Made by a program: the position numbers and the translations under genes
Shown: one piece after another, positions 8,781 to 16,270 of the stretch
Layout: each line of letters opens with the position of its first letter
Position numbering within the stretch: position 1 is the stretch's first letter
Origin: Cryobacterium sp. MLB-32
GTDB taxonomy: Bacteria; Actinomycetota; Actinomycetes; Actinomycetales; Microbacteriaceae
Direction: 5' to 3'
DNA length: 33,703 bases
Assembly (NCBI RefSeq): GCF_000738085.1
Contig: NZ_JPRS01000039.1
Span: forward strand, 1-33,703
The notes under the pieces: model-generated
Told to the model about the DNA's origin: nothing
The model's database searches: none
The model's input: the letters and a program-made list of their open reading frames with translations, nothing else

Positions 8781-9680
8781 CTAGCCGTTGGCCGCCGCGT
8801 TGATCGTGATGGTGTCGATGCCGCCGGCCTGCACACCCCACCCCGCCAGAATCTCGGCGTAGCTTCCGTCGTCGACCATCGACTGCAGTGCCGCTTGAAT
8901 CGCCGCGGCCATGCCGGAGTCCTTGGCGACAGCGAATCCATACGGCGCCACCTCTGAGCTCTCACCCGCGGTCTGCAGCTTGCCCGCGAGCTTCTCGATC
9001 GCATAGAGCGTCACCGGCGAGTCGGCACTGAATGCGTCCGCCTGGCCGAGCAGCACGGAGGTGGCCGCGGTGTCCTGGGTGTCGAGCGGGAGTTTCTGGA
9101 TGGCCGGCTTACCGGCGGCCACGCAGGCCGCGCTCTTGGCCGGGATCTCCACGGTGTCCTGGCACGTGGTGGATTGCACGGCGATCTTCAGACCGCAGGC
9201 GTTGTTCGGATCGATGTCGTTGCCGGTCAGCGACGCCCACTGGATGCCGGCCTCGTAGTAGTTCACGAAGTCCATCTGCTTTTCGCGTTCCACGTTATCG
9301 GTGAACGAGGAGGCGCCCACGTCGATCGTGCCGCCGTCAATGCCCGGAATGATGGTTTCAAAGCGGGCCACCGTGAATTCCGCGGTGAGTCCGAGCTTGG
9401 CTGCCATGGCGTTGCCGAGTTCGATGGTCCAGCCGATCGGGTCGCCGGCCTCGTTCTTGAATTCGTTCGGCGGGTAGTTCGGGCTGGTGCCGAGCACGAG
9501 GGTGCCGGAGTCGGCAACGGAAGCCGGCAGGAGAGCCACCGCCGCGGCATCCACTTCCGGGGCGTTGACGGCCGAACCGTTCTCGGCGTCACCGGTGGAG
9601 GCGGGCGAATTGTCGACGCACCCGGTGAGAAGCAGAGCGGCGACCGCTGCGAGAGCGGGAAGGGCATGTCGGGCGCGCAT
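8781..9680 (-). CDS. Extracellular solute-binding lipoprotein, family 3 (amino-acid ABC transporter type)
   Basis: A 299-residue lipoprotein. The signal peptide MRARHALPALAAVAALLLTGC ends in a lipobox (LTGC, lipidated Cys21). A Ser/Asp/Ala-rich linker follows, then a type-II periplasmic-binding fold. Family-3 landmarks are LVLGTSPNYPPNEFKNEAGDPIGWTIELGNAMAAKLGL, then GTIDVGASSFTDNVEREKQMDFVNYYEAG and GQADAFSADSPVTLYAI. This family delivers polar amino acids or related small polar ligands to ABC permeases; the ligand cannot be assigned. Two cysteines (in NNACGLKIAVQSTTCQD) and a third in SAACVAAG may form a disulfide. AGAGGA about 5 nt before ATG 9680 supports the start. No permease or ATPase gene is adjacent, so it is an orphan binding protein that must use transporter parts encoded elsewhere. 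Confidence 0.9.
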   Translation of the reverse strand: MRARHALPALAAVAALLLTGCVDNSPASTGDAENGSAVNAPEVDAAAVALLPASVADSGTLVLGTSPNYPPNEFKNEAGDPIGWTIELGNAMAAKLGLTAEFTVARFETIIPGIDGGTIDVGASSFTDNVEREKQMDFVNYYEAGIQWASLTGNDIDPNNACGLKIAVQSTTCQDTVEIPAKSAACVAAGKPAIQKLPLDTQDTAATSVLLGQADAFSADSPVTLYAIEKLAGKLQTAGESSEVAPYGFAVAKDSGMAAAIQAALQSMVDDGSYAEILAGWGVQAGGIDTITINAAANG

Positions 9681-9750
9681 GAAGAGTCCTCTTACGGTTG
9701 CTGTTCGGTTGTGCGGGTCAGAACCCGGCTGTTCTTAGGATCACACACCC

Positions 9751-9779
9751 GGCGCCAGCGCGCTGACCGCGCTGGCGCC
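9751..9779. other. 12-bp perfect inverted repeat in the divergent promoter region
   Basis: GGCGCCAGCGCG-ctgac-CGCGCTGGCGCC makes a perfect 12-bp stem with a 5-nt loop, 71 bp before the binding-protein start on the minus strand and 130 bp before the carbonic anhydrase. It could be a leader hairpin, an operator, or a terminator remnant. The rest of 9681-9908 shows no convincing gene. Confidence 0.5.
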
Positions 9780-9895
9780 GCCTCCGGTGATGCGCAGCAG
9801 CTCGCGGCAGGTGCGGGGAAACACCGTGAGCGCGTGGCCGGACACCGCCCGAACTGCGCGCGAGCTTCGTCCTGGGGCATTCTCGACGCCACCGG

Positions 9896-9901
9896 TAGGC
9901 T
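9896..9901 (+). promoter_or_regulatory. -10 element (TAGGCT) 7 nt before ATG: probable leaderless promoter
   Basis: TAGGCT fits TANNNT and ends 7 nt before the ATG of the carbonic anhydrase gene, and no Shine-Dalgarno is present. This is the arrangement expected when transcription begins at the start codon. Confidence 0.5.
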
Positions 9902-9908
9902 GGCCGCT

Positions 9909-10445
9909 ATGACTGCCGATCCTGCCGCACGAATCATCACCCTGCCCAACGTTCCCGCCCCCCGGGTTGCCGAGACCGCCTTTGTGGCGCCCGGCGCCGT
10001 GCTCGTGGGCAATGTGACCCTCGCCGAGCATGCGAGCGTCTGGTACAGCTCCGTGCTGCGCGCTGAGCAGGAACCGATCACGATTGGCGCCGGCTCAAAT
10101 CTTCAGGACAACGTGTCCTGCCACGTCGACAGCGGATTCCCGCTCACGGTCGGCCGTAACGTGTCGGTGGGCCATGGCGCCGTACTCCACGGCTGCACGA
10201 TCGAGGACGGCAGCCTCGTGGGCATGTCGGCAACCGTGATGAACGGTGCCGTCATCGGCGCCGGGTCGCTCATCGCCGGCGGCGCCGTCGTACTCGAGGG
10301 CGCGATCATCCCGCCCGGATCACTCGTGGCGGGCGTGCCGGCCAAGGTGCGACGTTCGCTGAGCGACGAGGAGATCGCCAGCCTGCTGCACAACGCCGAG
10401 AACTACCTCGAGCACACCGAGCTGCACCGCGCCGCCCTCGCCTGA
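9909..10445 (+). CDS. Gamma-class carbonic anhydrase family protein
   Basis: A 178-residue left-handed beta-helix protein. It has hexapeptide repeats (FVAPGAVLVGNVTLAEHASVWYSSVLRAEQEPITIGAGSNLQDNV) and a C-terminal helix. The zinc site of gamma-carbonic anhydrases is present: H72 (SCHVDSG), H89 (VGHGAVL) and H94 (LHGC), with the second and third five residues apart as in Cam. The conserved Arg and Gln-Asp-Asn around RAEQEPI and NLQDN are also present. It belongs to the short YrdA/PaaY/CaiE-type branch without the acidic loop of Cam, many members of which show little or no CO2 hydration. It may hydrate CO2, bind a metal for another role, or act on CoA thioesters. The start is set by the homology and the -10 element just upstream. 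It lies convergent to folD, 40 bp away. Confidence 0.88.
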   Translation: MTADPAARIITLPNVPAPRVAETAFVAPGAVLVGNVTLAEHASVWYSSVLRAEQEPITIGAGSNLQDNVSCHVDSGFPLTVGRNVSVGHGAVLHGCTIEDGSLVGMSATVMNGAVIGAGSLIAGGAVVLEGAIIPPGSLVAGVPAKVRRSLSDEEIASLLHNAENYLEHTELHRAALA

Positions 10446-10485
10446 CGCGGGCCGGCGCCCGGGCATCGGCCAGGCCTGTGGCGCG

Positions 10486-11370
10486 CTACAGCCGCAGGGA
10501 CTGTTCGGCGGCCTTCACCACATTGCTGAGCAGCATGGCACGGGTCATCGGGCCCACGCCGCGCGGGTTGGGCGACAGGTGCCCGGCCACGGATGCGACG
10601 TCGGGGTGCACGTCTCCCGTCAGTCGTCCCTTGCCGGTGACCTCATCGTGCACGCGGGTGATTCCCACGTCGAGAACCGCGGCACCGGGCTTGATCCAGT
10701 CGGCCTGGATCAGGTGGGGCACGCCAACGGCGGCCACCACGATATCGGCACGGCGAACCTCCCCGGCGAGATCGACCGTGCGGGAGTGCGTCAGCGTCAC
10801 CGTCGCATCCAGGCCCTTGCGGGTGAAGAGCAGCCCGAGCGGGCGTCCGACGGTGAGTCCACGGCCCACGACGACGACCCGCTGGCCCACAATCGGCACG
10901 TCGTAGCGACGCAGCAGCTCGACGATTCCGGCGGGGGTGCACGGCAGCGGTGACCGCAGCTCCCCTTCGATGCCCAGGACGAGCCGCCCGAGGTTGGTCG
11001 GGTGCAGCCCGTCGGCGTCCTTCGACGGGTCGATGAGCTCGAGCATGGCGTTCTCGTTGTGGCCCACCGGCAGCGGCAGCTGAATGATGTAGCCCGTCAC
11101 GTCGCGGTTCGAGTTGAGATCCTTGATGGCCGCGCGAACATCCGCTGACGTGGCCGATCCGGGCAGATCGATACGAATCGACTCGATGCCGACCTCGGCG
11201 CAGTCGCGGTGTTTGCCGGCCACATAGGTCTGTGAGCCCGGGTCGCTGCCCACCAGCAGGGTCGCGAGTCCGGGAACCACGCCGTTCGAGCGCAGGATGG
11301 CGACGCGGTCGACCAGTTCGGCCTTGATGGCCGACGCGGTCGCGACCCCGTCGAGGGTGATGGCAGTCAT
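10486..11370 (-). CDS. folD: Bifunctional methylenetetrahydrofolate dehydrogenase / methenyl-THF cyclohydrolase
   Basis: A 294-residue FolD that interconverts 5,10-methylene-THF, 5,10-methenyl-THF and 10-formyl-THF with NADP. The catalytic Y49-x3-K53 pair lies in [14 protein letters not shown]. The signature stretch [32 protein letters not shown] follows. The Rossmann region is [34 protein letters not shown], and the C-terminal signature DVGITRV and [13 protein letters not shown] closes the protein. Length is normal. It lies 133 bp downstream of glyA on the same strand. GlyA makes methylene-THF, the FolD substrate, so co-expression makes sense. A TAGATC sequence about 9 nt before the ATG could give folD an extra promoter; I saw no second riboswitch in the gap. 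Confidence 0.95.
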   Translation of the reverse strand: MTAITLDGVATASAIKAELVDRVAILRSNGVVPGLATLLVGSDPGSQTYVAGKHRDCAEVGIESIRIDLPGSATSADVRAAIKDLNSNRDVTGYIIQLPLPVGHNENAMLELIDPSKDADGLHPTNLGRLVLGIEGELRSPLPCTPAGIVELLRRYDVPIVGQRVVVVGRGLTVGRPLGLLFTRKGLDATVTLTHSRTVDLAGEVRRADIVVAAVGVPHLIQADWIKPGAAVLDVGITRVHDEVTGKGRLTGDVHPDVASVAGHLSPNPRGVGPMTRAMLLSNVVKAAEQSLRL

Positions 11371-11503
11371 CGTGTGTCCGATCTATGGTTCACATGCACA
11401 AATTTCCGGGGGACGTCGACAGAGATCATGACCCGCAACGGCACTGGGCGGATACCCCCGGCCGGTCGAGACACGATCTCCGTCGAGCTCGCGAGCGCGA
11501 CTG

Positions 11504-12802
11504 TTACTGCTGCAGACCCGAGTAGAGCGGGAAGGCCTGCGTCAGCGTGCCGACCCGGCCGCGGAGGGCCTGGATGTCCGCGCCGGGCTTGAGCGCCTCC
11601 GCGATGATGTCGGCGACCTCGGTGAATTCCACGTCGCCGAAGCCACGGGTGGCGAGCGCCGGCGTGCCGATGCGCAGCCCGCTCGTGACCATGGGCGGAC
11701 GCGGGTCGAACGGAACCGAGTTGCGGTTCACGGTGATGCCCACCTCGTGGAGAGCATCCTCAGCCTGCTGGCCGTTGATCTCGGAGTTACGCAGGTCGGC
11801 GAGCACGAGGTGCACGTCGGTTCCTCCGGTCAGAACGTCGATGCCGTGCGCCTTCGAGTCGTCGGCCGTGAGTCGGGCGGCGAGGATGCTCGCACCGCGC
11901 AGGGTGCGCTCCTGACGTTCCTTGAATTCCTCGGTGGCAGCGAGCTTGAACGCGGTGGCCTTCGCGGCAATCACGTGCATGAGCGGCCCGCCCTGCTGGC
12001 CGGGGAACACGTTGGAATTGAGCTTCTTGGCCAGGGCCATGTCGCGCGAGAGGATCAGGCCCGAGCGCGGTCCGGCCAGGGTCTTGTGCACGGTCGTGGA
12101 GACCACGTCGGCGTACGGAACCGGCGAGGGGTGCACGCCCGCAGCGACGAGTCCCGCAAAGTGCGCCATGTCAACCCAGAGCAGGGCGCCGACCTCGTCG
12201 GCAATCGCACGGAAGGCCTCGAAGTCAAGGTGACGGGGGTATGCCGACCAGCCGGCGATGATCACCTTGGGGCGGTGCTCGACGGCGGCGTCACGCACGG
12301 AATCCATATCGATGCGGAACGTCTCGGGGTCGACGCCGTAGGCGACCGGGTTGTAGAGCTTGCCCGAGAAGTTGAGCTTCATGCCATGGGTGAGGTGACC
12401 GCCGTGCGAGAGCTCGAGGCCGAGGATGGTGTCGCCGGGGGTGGCGATGGCGGAAAGAACGGCGGCGTTCGCGGTGGCTCCGGAGTGGGGCTGAACGTTG
12501 GCGTACGCGGCACCGAAGAGGCTCTTTGCCCGGTCGATGGCGAGCTGCTCCGCCACGTCGACGTACTCGCAGCCGCCGTAGTAGCGGCGGCCGGGGTAGC
12601 CCTCGGCGTACTTGTTGGTGAGCACGGAACCCTGGGACTGCAGGATGGATCGGGGAACGAAGTTCTCGCTCGCGATCATCTCAAGGTAGTCACGCTGGCG
12701 TCCGAGCTCCTGCTCGAGTACGGCGGCGATCTCGGGGTCAACGACCTCAAGGGGCTCGTTGAAGGTGGACTTCAGCACGGTAGAGGATACGGAATCAGGC
12801 AC
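11504..12802 (-). CDS. glyA: Serine hydroxymethyltransferase
   Basis: A 432-residue PLP enzyme (fold type I) converting serine + THF to glycine + 5,10-methylene-THF. N-terminal [23 protein letters not shown] is typical of SHMT. The PLP lysine is K240 in [14 protein letters not shown]; other landmarks are [27 protein letters not shown] and [14 protein letters not shown]. The start is GTG 12802, because AAGGAG at 12809-12814 lies 6 nt upstream; the longer frame begins at a TTG inside that leader with no ribosome site. It is transcribed with folD 133 bp downstream. A ZTP-type riboswitch lies directly upstream, which would link expression to 10-formyl-THF shortage. It is separated from the Mrp operon end (12957) by a GC-rich palindrome. 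Confidence 0.96.
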   Translation of the reverse strand: MPDSVSSTVLKSTFNEPLEVVDPEIAAVLEQELGRQRDYLEMIASENFVPRSILQSQGSVLTNKYAEGYPGRRYYGGCEYVDVAEQLAIDRAKSLFGAAYANVQPHSGATANAAVLSAIATPGDTILGLELSHGGHLTHGMKLNFSGKLYNPVAYGVDPETFRIDMDSVRDAAVEHRPKVIIAGWSAYPRHLDFEAFRAIADEVGALLWVDMAHFAGLVAAGVHPSPVPYADVVSTTVHKTLAGPRSGLILSRDMALAKKLNSNVFPGQQGGPLMHVIAAKATAFKLAATEEFKERQERTLRGASILAARLTADDSKAHGIDVLTGGTDVHLVLADLRNSEINGQQAEDALHEVGITVNRNSVPFDPRPPMVTSGLRIGTPALATRGFGDVEFTEVADIIAEALKPGADIQALRGRVGTLTQAFPLYSGLQQ

Positions 12803-12808
12803 GGAGTT

Positions 12809-12814
12809 CTCCTT
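12809..12814 (-). promoter_or_regulatory. Shine-Dalgarno AAGGAG that sets the glyA GTG start
   Basis: AAGGAG, 6 nt before GTG 12802. It begins 16 nt after the riboswitch pseudoknot strand, so the aptamer could control its access. Confidence 0.75.
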
Positions 12815-12830
12815 AATCAATGGATGTGCG

Positions 12831-12909
12831 GCCCAGGCGTGCGGCCACTAACCGTGTCAGTCGCTCCCCGATGGTGACCCATCTTCGTGCTACGCCAGTT
12901 GCGACATCC
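12831..12909 (-). promoter_or_regulatory. ZTP (pfl-motif) riboswitch upstream of glyA
   Basis: On the minus strand the leader contains in order the three conserved blocks of the pfl/ZTP aptamer. First comes GTCG-CA-ACTGGCG (12905-12893 region). A small hairpin follows, ATGG-gtca-CCAT, running into CGGGGAGCGAC, whose CGAC pairs with the first GTCG. After a variable linker comes the pseudoknot strand CCGCACGCCTGGGC, ending at 12831. The blocks match the well-studied aptamers (ACUGGCG ... CCACCGGGGAGCGACC ... CCGCCUGGGC). The class binds ZTP/ZMP, which accumulate when 10-formyl-THF is low, and is known upstream of glyA and folD in Actinobacteria. A ribosome site 16 nt downstream and no U-tract terminator suggest translational control. 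Recognition is by eye. Confidence 0.85.
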
Positions 12910-12911
12910 AG

Positions 12912-12917
12912 AGCATA
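12912..12917 (-). promoter_or_regulatory. possible -10 element (TATGCT) of glyA
   Basis: TATGCT on the minus strand would place the transcript start around 12905-12906, at the 5' edge of the riboswitch. No good -35 is seen; the -35 region is occupied by the 12922-12941 palindrome. Confidence 0.4.
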
Positions 12918-12921
12918 CCAG

Positions 12922-12941
12922 CCCCACCCGCGTGGGTGGGG
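12922..12941. terminator. CCCCACCC-gcgt-GGGTGGGG palindrome: mnhG terminator or glyA operator
   Basis: A perfect 8-bp inverted repeat with a 4-nt loop lies 16 bp past the mnhG stop and directly upstream of the glyA -10. No U-tract follows on the minus strand (AAAA borders it on the plus strand). It could end the Mrp transcript as a high-GC hairpin or bind a protein at the glyA promoter. Confidence 0.5.
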
Positions 12942-12956
12942 AAAATACGGTCCGAG

Positions 12957-13340
12957 TCAGTCGCGAGAGGCGATTTGGCTGCCAGAGCTGCGCGGGCTGC
13001 CAGGCCGCCCGCGGTCGGACAGCTCGTCGACAATCAGCAGGTCGGGACGGTGATGCTGGGTGCCGTAGGCGGCCCGCGCCACGAGGTGGGCCGCCATCGG
13101 CGCGGTGAGCGCCTGGAAGACCACGATCGCCACGATCAGGGTCACGGTCCCCACCGAGAAGTTGTTCACCGCGACATCCGTGACGATCGCCATCAGCCCG
13201 AAGATCTGTGGCTTGGTGGCGGCGTGGATCCGGCTGAACACGTCGGGAAAACGGATGAGGCCCACCCCGGCGGCGAAGCACATCACGGCACCGAGGAGCA
13301 CGAGAACGGCCGTGAGGGAATCGTGCAGCACCTCGCTCAT
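12957..13340 (-). CDS. mnhG: Mrp Na+/H+ antiporter subunit G
   Basis: A 127-residue membrane protein with three hydrophobic segments: LTAVLVLLGAVMCFAAGVGLI, PQIFGLMAIVTDVAVN and VGTVTLIVAIVVFQALTAPMAAHLV. The MnhG/PhaG family signature GLIRFPDVFSRIHAATKPQ is present. The C-terminal tail of about 30 residues is polar and cytoplasmic. It is the last gene of the Mrp operon, overlapping mnhF by 4 nt (ATGA). MnhG is an essential small subunit of the hetero-oligomeric antiporter, which exports Na+ in exchange for protons at alkaline pH or under salt stress. Confidence 0.9.
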   Translation of the reverse strand: MSEVLHDSLTAVLVLLGAVMCFAAGVGLIRFPDVFSRIHAATKPQIFGLMAIVTDVAVNNFSVGTVTLIVAIVVFQALTAPMAAHLVARAAYGTQHHRPDLLIVDELSDRGRPGSPRSSGSQIASRD

Positions 13341-13606
13341 GCGCTGTCCCTCGCCGGCAGAAACCGGGCCACCGAGAGCGACCCGAGCACGGCGAACAGC
13401 GCGAGCACGAGCAGCACCGGCAGATTGTCCGTGTGCCGGTTGATGGCCATCTCCGCGCCCAGAGCGCAGATCACGGTCGCCACCAACACGTCCGAGGCGA
13501 TCACCCGGTCGAGTACAGACGGCCCGCGCACGATGCGGTACACCGCGAAGAGCCCACTCAGGCCGAACAGCACGCCGGCGATCAGCGCCACTACCTGCAT
13601 CATCAT
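13337..13606 (-). CDS. mnhF: Mrp Na+/H+ antiporter subunit F
   Basis: An 89-residue protein with three transmembrane segments (VVALIAGVLFGLSGLFAVY, VIASDVLVATVICALGAEMAI, LPVLLVLALFAVLGSLSVARFL). It carries the MnhF signature RIVRGPSVLDRVIASDVL. It starts MMM; the first ATG (13606) overlaps the mnhE stop by 4 nt and is preferred. It overlaps mnhG by 4 nt. A small membrane subunit of the Mrp complex, with normal length for the family. Confidence 0.9.
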   Translation of the reverse strand: MMMQVVALIAGVLFGLSGLFAVYRIVRGPSVLDRVIASDVLVATVICALGAEMAINRHTDNLPVLLVLALFAVLGSLSVARFLPARDSA

Positions 13607-14214
13607 GCCTGTTCCTCCGTGTCGGTCACGTCTGGTCTCGTCGGGGATGGGGCCGCGGCATTCACCGGCACGACCCCACGCAACCGTTCGAGGTCCTGCC
13701 TCGAACCGACGGCCCGAATGATGCGGCGCTCCGTGTCGAGCACCTCGCGCCGGAAGCGCTCGAGGCCGCCGCCAGTGCGCATGTTGAGAACGTGCAGATA
13801 GAGCGTGGAGTGCTCCCGGTCGATATCGACCACGATCGAGCCCGGCACGATCGAGGTGGCCACGGCGGTCCAGGTGAGGATGAGGTCGCTCCGGGTGCGC
13901 AGGTGTACGGCCAGGATCGCGTTGCTCGTCACGAGTCGGGGTGAGAAGGCGAGGCCGGCCACATCAATCGAGGCCCGCGCGATGTCGATGAGCAGCCGCA
14001 CGAAGAACACCAGCACGAACCACGGGTTGACGCGGTTACTCAGCTGCACGGGCGGCAGGTAGAACGCGACGGAGACGAGGACGGCCATACCGAGACCGGT
14101 CACGAAGTTGAGCCAGGTGAATTCACCCCAGAGCAGCATCCACAGCAGCACGAGGGCGAGGGCAGGAGGCACCTGGTTGGCGACGCTCACCAGACGCTCT
14201 TTGCCGGTGCTCAT
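13603..14214 (-). CDS. mnhE: Mrp Na+/H+ antiporter subunit E
   Basis: A 203-residue MnhE/PhaE protein. Its N-terminal hydrophobic segments (ALALVLLWMLLWGEFTWLNFVTGLGMAVLVSVAFYLPP, VNPWFVLVFFVRLLIDIARASIDVAGLAF) are followed by the family signature SIVPGSIVVDIDREHSTLYLHVLN. The C-terminal soluble extension (about residues 150-203) is longer than in minimal homologues. ATG 14214 overlaps the mnhD stop (ATGA), and its own stop overlaps mnhF. MnhE is needed for stability or assembly of the complex in characterised systems. Confidence 0.9.
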   Translation of the reverse strand: MSTGKERLVSVANQVPPALALVLLWMLLWGEFTWLNFVTGLGMAVLVSVAFYLPPVQLSNRVNPWFVLVFFVRLLIDIARASIDVAGLAFSPRLVTSNAILAVHLRTRSDLILTWTAVATSIVPGSIVVDIDREHSTLYLHVLNMRTGGGLERFRREVLDTERRIIRAVGSRQDLERLRGVVPVNAAAPSPTRPDVTDTEEQA

Positions 14215-15770
14215 GGTGTTCCATTCGGGAAGACGGCGTCAATATACGTGGACGGTTCCACGATATTCGCGGCAGCGCGCTCTGTGAAGGCGAAGATGGG
14301 GCCCGCGAAAACGGTGAGGCTCACCGTCAGCAGCAGCATGGCGGTCGTCGTTCCCACCATCAGCGGTGACACGGTCTTGGTCAGCACCGTACCCTCGTCT
14401 TCCGGGTCCTCCTGCAGCGCCGCGAGCGTGGCCGAGTTGTAATCGCGCACGTCCTTGCGGGGCCGCCAGAAGGCCATGTTCCACGTGCGGGCGAGGGCAT
14501 ACAGCGTGAGCAACGATGTGGCGGCGCCGGCCGCGATCAGGACCCAGATGAGTGGATCGGGGTCGGAGATGCCGGCCTGGAAGAGCGCCACCTTGCCGAG
14601 GAAGCCCGAGAACGGCGGGATACCACCCAGATTGAGGGCCCCGAGGAAGAACAGCACGGCCACCACCGGCGCCGCCTTGAGCAGTCCACCCAGCCGGGAA
14701 AGCGAGGTGGTGCCGCCGACGCGCTCGATCAGTCCGACGCAGAGGAACAGGGTGGTCTGCACGGTGATGTGGTGCACAACGTAGAAGATCGTGGCGGCGA
14801 TCGCCAGCGGCGTACCGATGGCGATCCCGAAGAGCATGTAGCCGATGTGGCTCACGAGCGTGAACGACAGCAAGCGTTTGATATCGGCCTGGGCCAGTGC
14901 TCCGAGGATCCCCACCACCATGGTGAGCCCCGCAACGACCATCAAGGGGACCGAGAAGTCGTGATCGGGATAGAACAGCGTCTGGGTGCGCAGGATGGCG
15001 TAGACGCCCACCTTCGTCAGCAGACCGGCAAACACCGCCGTCACGGGCGCCGGCGCCGTGGGATACGAGTCGGGCAGCCAGAACGACAGCGGGAACACCG
15101 CTGCCTTGACGCTGAAAGCGAGCAGCAGAAGCAGCCCGAGGATGAGTTGCACGTCGCCGGGCAGGTTGGGAAGCCGCTCGGCGATGAGCGCGAGAGTGAC
15201 CGTGCCGGTCGCCCCGTAGATGAGCGCGATCGCGCTGAGGAACAGCAGCGACGACACGAGGCTCACCACGATGTAGGTGATGCCCACCCGGATCCGCGCC
15301 CCCGTTCCTCCGAGCGTGAGCAACACATAACTCGCCGACAACAGCATCTCGAACCCGACGTACATGTTGAACAGGTCGCCGGCGATGAAGGCGTTGAACA
15401 ACCCTGCCGACAGCACCAGATACGTGGGGTGGAAGATCGACACGGGGGTTTCCGCGTGACCGTCGAGCAGTCCCTGCCCCACGGCGAAGAGCAGCACGCC
15501 GAGGAGCATGAGGGCCGAGACGAGCACCATGAGCGCCGACAGCCGGTCGACCACCAGTACGATCCCCCACGGCGGCTCCCACCCGCCCACGTAGACGACG
15601 GCGGGCTCGTCCTGGTCCACGAGCACGAGCAGGATCGCGCTGATCACCGTCACCGCCGCGAGGGCCAGCACACTCACCACAATCTGTGGTTGCCGACGTT
15701 TGCCGAGAATGAGGGCCGTCGCCGCGGCGATCAGCGGGATCGCCACCATCAGCGGTACGAGCACGTTCAT
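14211..15770 (-). CDS. mnhD: Mrp Na+/H+ antiporter subunit D
   Basis: A 519-residue protein of the proton-translocating NuoL/M/N-like family (Proton_antipo_M). It has about 14 transmembrane segments. Signatures include GLFNAFIAGDLFNMYVGFEMLLSASYVLL with the conserved membrane Glu, and FSVKAAVFPLSFWLPDSYPTAPAPVTAVFAGLLTKVGVYAILR with conserved lysines. ADIKRLLSFTLVSHIGYMLFG and GLIERVGGTTSLSRLGGL also match. It is one of two ion-path subunits of Mrp, related to respiratory complex I. The start overlaps mnhC and the stop overlaps mnhE, each by 4 nt. Confidence 0.95.
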   Translation of the reverse strand: MNVLVPLMVAIPLIAAATALILGKRRQPQIVVSVLALAAVTVISAILLVLVDQDEPAVVYVGGWEPPWGIVLVVDRLSALMVLVSALMLLGVLLFAVGQGLLDGHAETPVSIFHPTYLVLSAGLFNAFIAGDLFNMYVGFEMLLSASYVLLTLGGTGARIRVGITYIVVSLVSSLLFLSAIALIYGATGTVTLALIAERLPNLPGDVQLILGLLLLLAFSVKAAVFPLSFWLPDSYPTAPAPVTAVFAGLLTKVGVYAILRTQTLFYPDHDFSVPLMVVAGLTMVVGILGALAQADIKRLLSFTLVSHIGYMLFGIAIGTPLAIAATIFYVVHHITVQTTLFLCVGLIERVGGTTSLSRLGGLLKAAPVVAVLFFLGALNLGGIPPFSGFLGKVALFQAGISDPDPLIWVLIAAGAATSLLTLYALARTWNMAFWRPRKDVRDYNSATLAALQEDPEDEGTVLTKTVSPLMVGTTTAMLLLTVSLTVFAGPIFAFTERAAANIVEPSTYIDAVFPNGTP

Positions 15771-16270
15771 CGGGCGTCCTCCCCGGTCGGGGCCGACGAA
15801 TCGGCGGGAACCGGCGCACCGGAATCGTCGGTGCCTCGCCCGAGTTCCTCGAGCGAGTCCTGCACGGCGTCGTCGTCGTCGGTCGAGGACCGCAGAGCCG
15901 CCTCCGTCTCGTCGGCGGTCTCCTCCGCGTGCTCATCGCCCACGTCGTCGCCCTCGTCGCCGAGTCGCGCGAGCCACCAGGAGCGGTAGATCAGCGCGAG
16001 AAGCAGCGCGGTGATGCCGAAGTTGATCACGATCGCCGTGAGCATGAGCACCTGGGGAACCGGGTCCGCCATCGAGTCATCGAGGCTCGTGCCCGTGACG
16101 ATCGGCGAGCTTCCCGGTCGTCCGCTCATGATGAAGATCAGCAGGTTGGTCGCGTTGCCCACGAGCAGGAAACCGATCAGCACCCGGGTCAGGCTGCGCT
16201 CGAGCATGACGTACACCCCGGAGGCGTACATCACGGCCATCAGCACGACAAGGGTCAGGGAGGCGTTCAT
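15767..16270 (-). CDS. mnhC: Mrp Na+/H+ antiporter subunit C, with long acidic tail
   Basis: A 167-residue NuoK-like subunit. Three transmembrane segments (LTLVVLMAVMYASGVYVML, LTRVLIGFLLVGNATNLLIFIMSG, PVPQVLMLTAIVINFGITALLLALIYRSWW) and the signature DPVPQVLMLTAIVI identify MnhC. Family members are usually about 110-120 residues. Here about 60 extra residues (104-167) follow, rich in Asp and Glu (GDEGDDVGDEHAEETADETEAAL, then DDDDAV), and are predicted cytoplasmic and disordered. It overlaps mnhB and mnhD by 4 nt each. Confidence 0.92.
   Translation of the reverse strand: MNASLTLVVLMAVMYASGVYVMLERSLTRVLIGFLLVGNATNLLIFIMSGRPGSSPIVTGTSLDDSMADPVPQVLMLTAIVINFGITALLLALIYRSWWLARLGDEGDDVGDEHAEETADETEAALRSSTDDDDAVQDSLEELGRGTDDSGAPVPADSSAPTGEDAR

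Noticed and set aside
11371..11503. A second riboswitch in the glyA-folD gap
   Set aside because: None of the ZTP blocks (ACTGGCG, GGGGAGCGA, GCCTGGGC) is present; only GC-rich short repeats are seen.
12803..12820. glyA start at TTG 12820
   Set aside because: The TTG lies upstream of the AAGGAG ribosome site, which is spaced correctly for GTG 12802.
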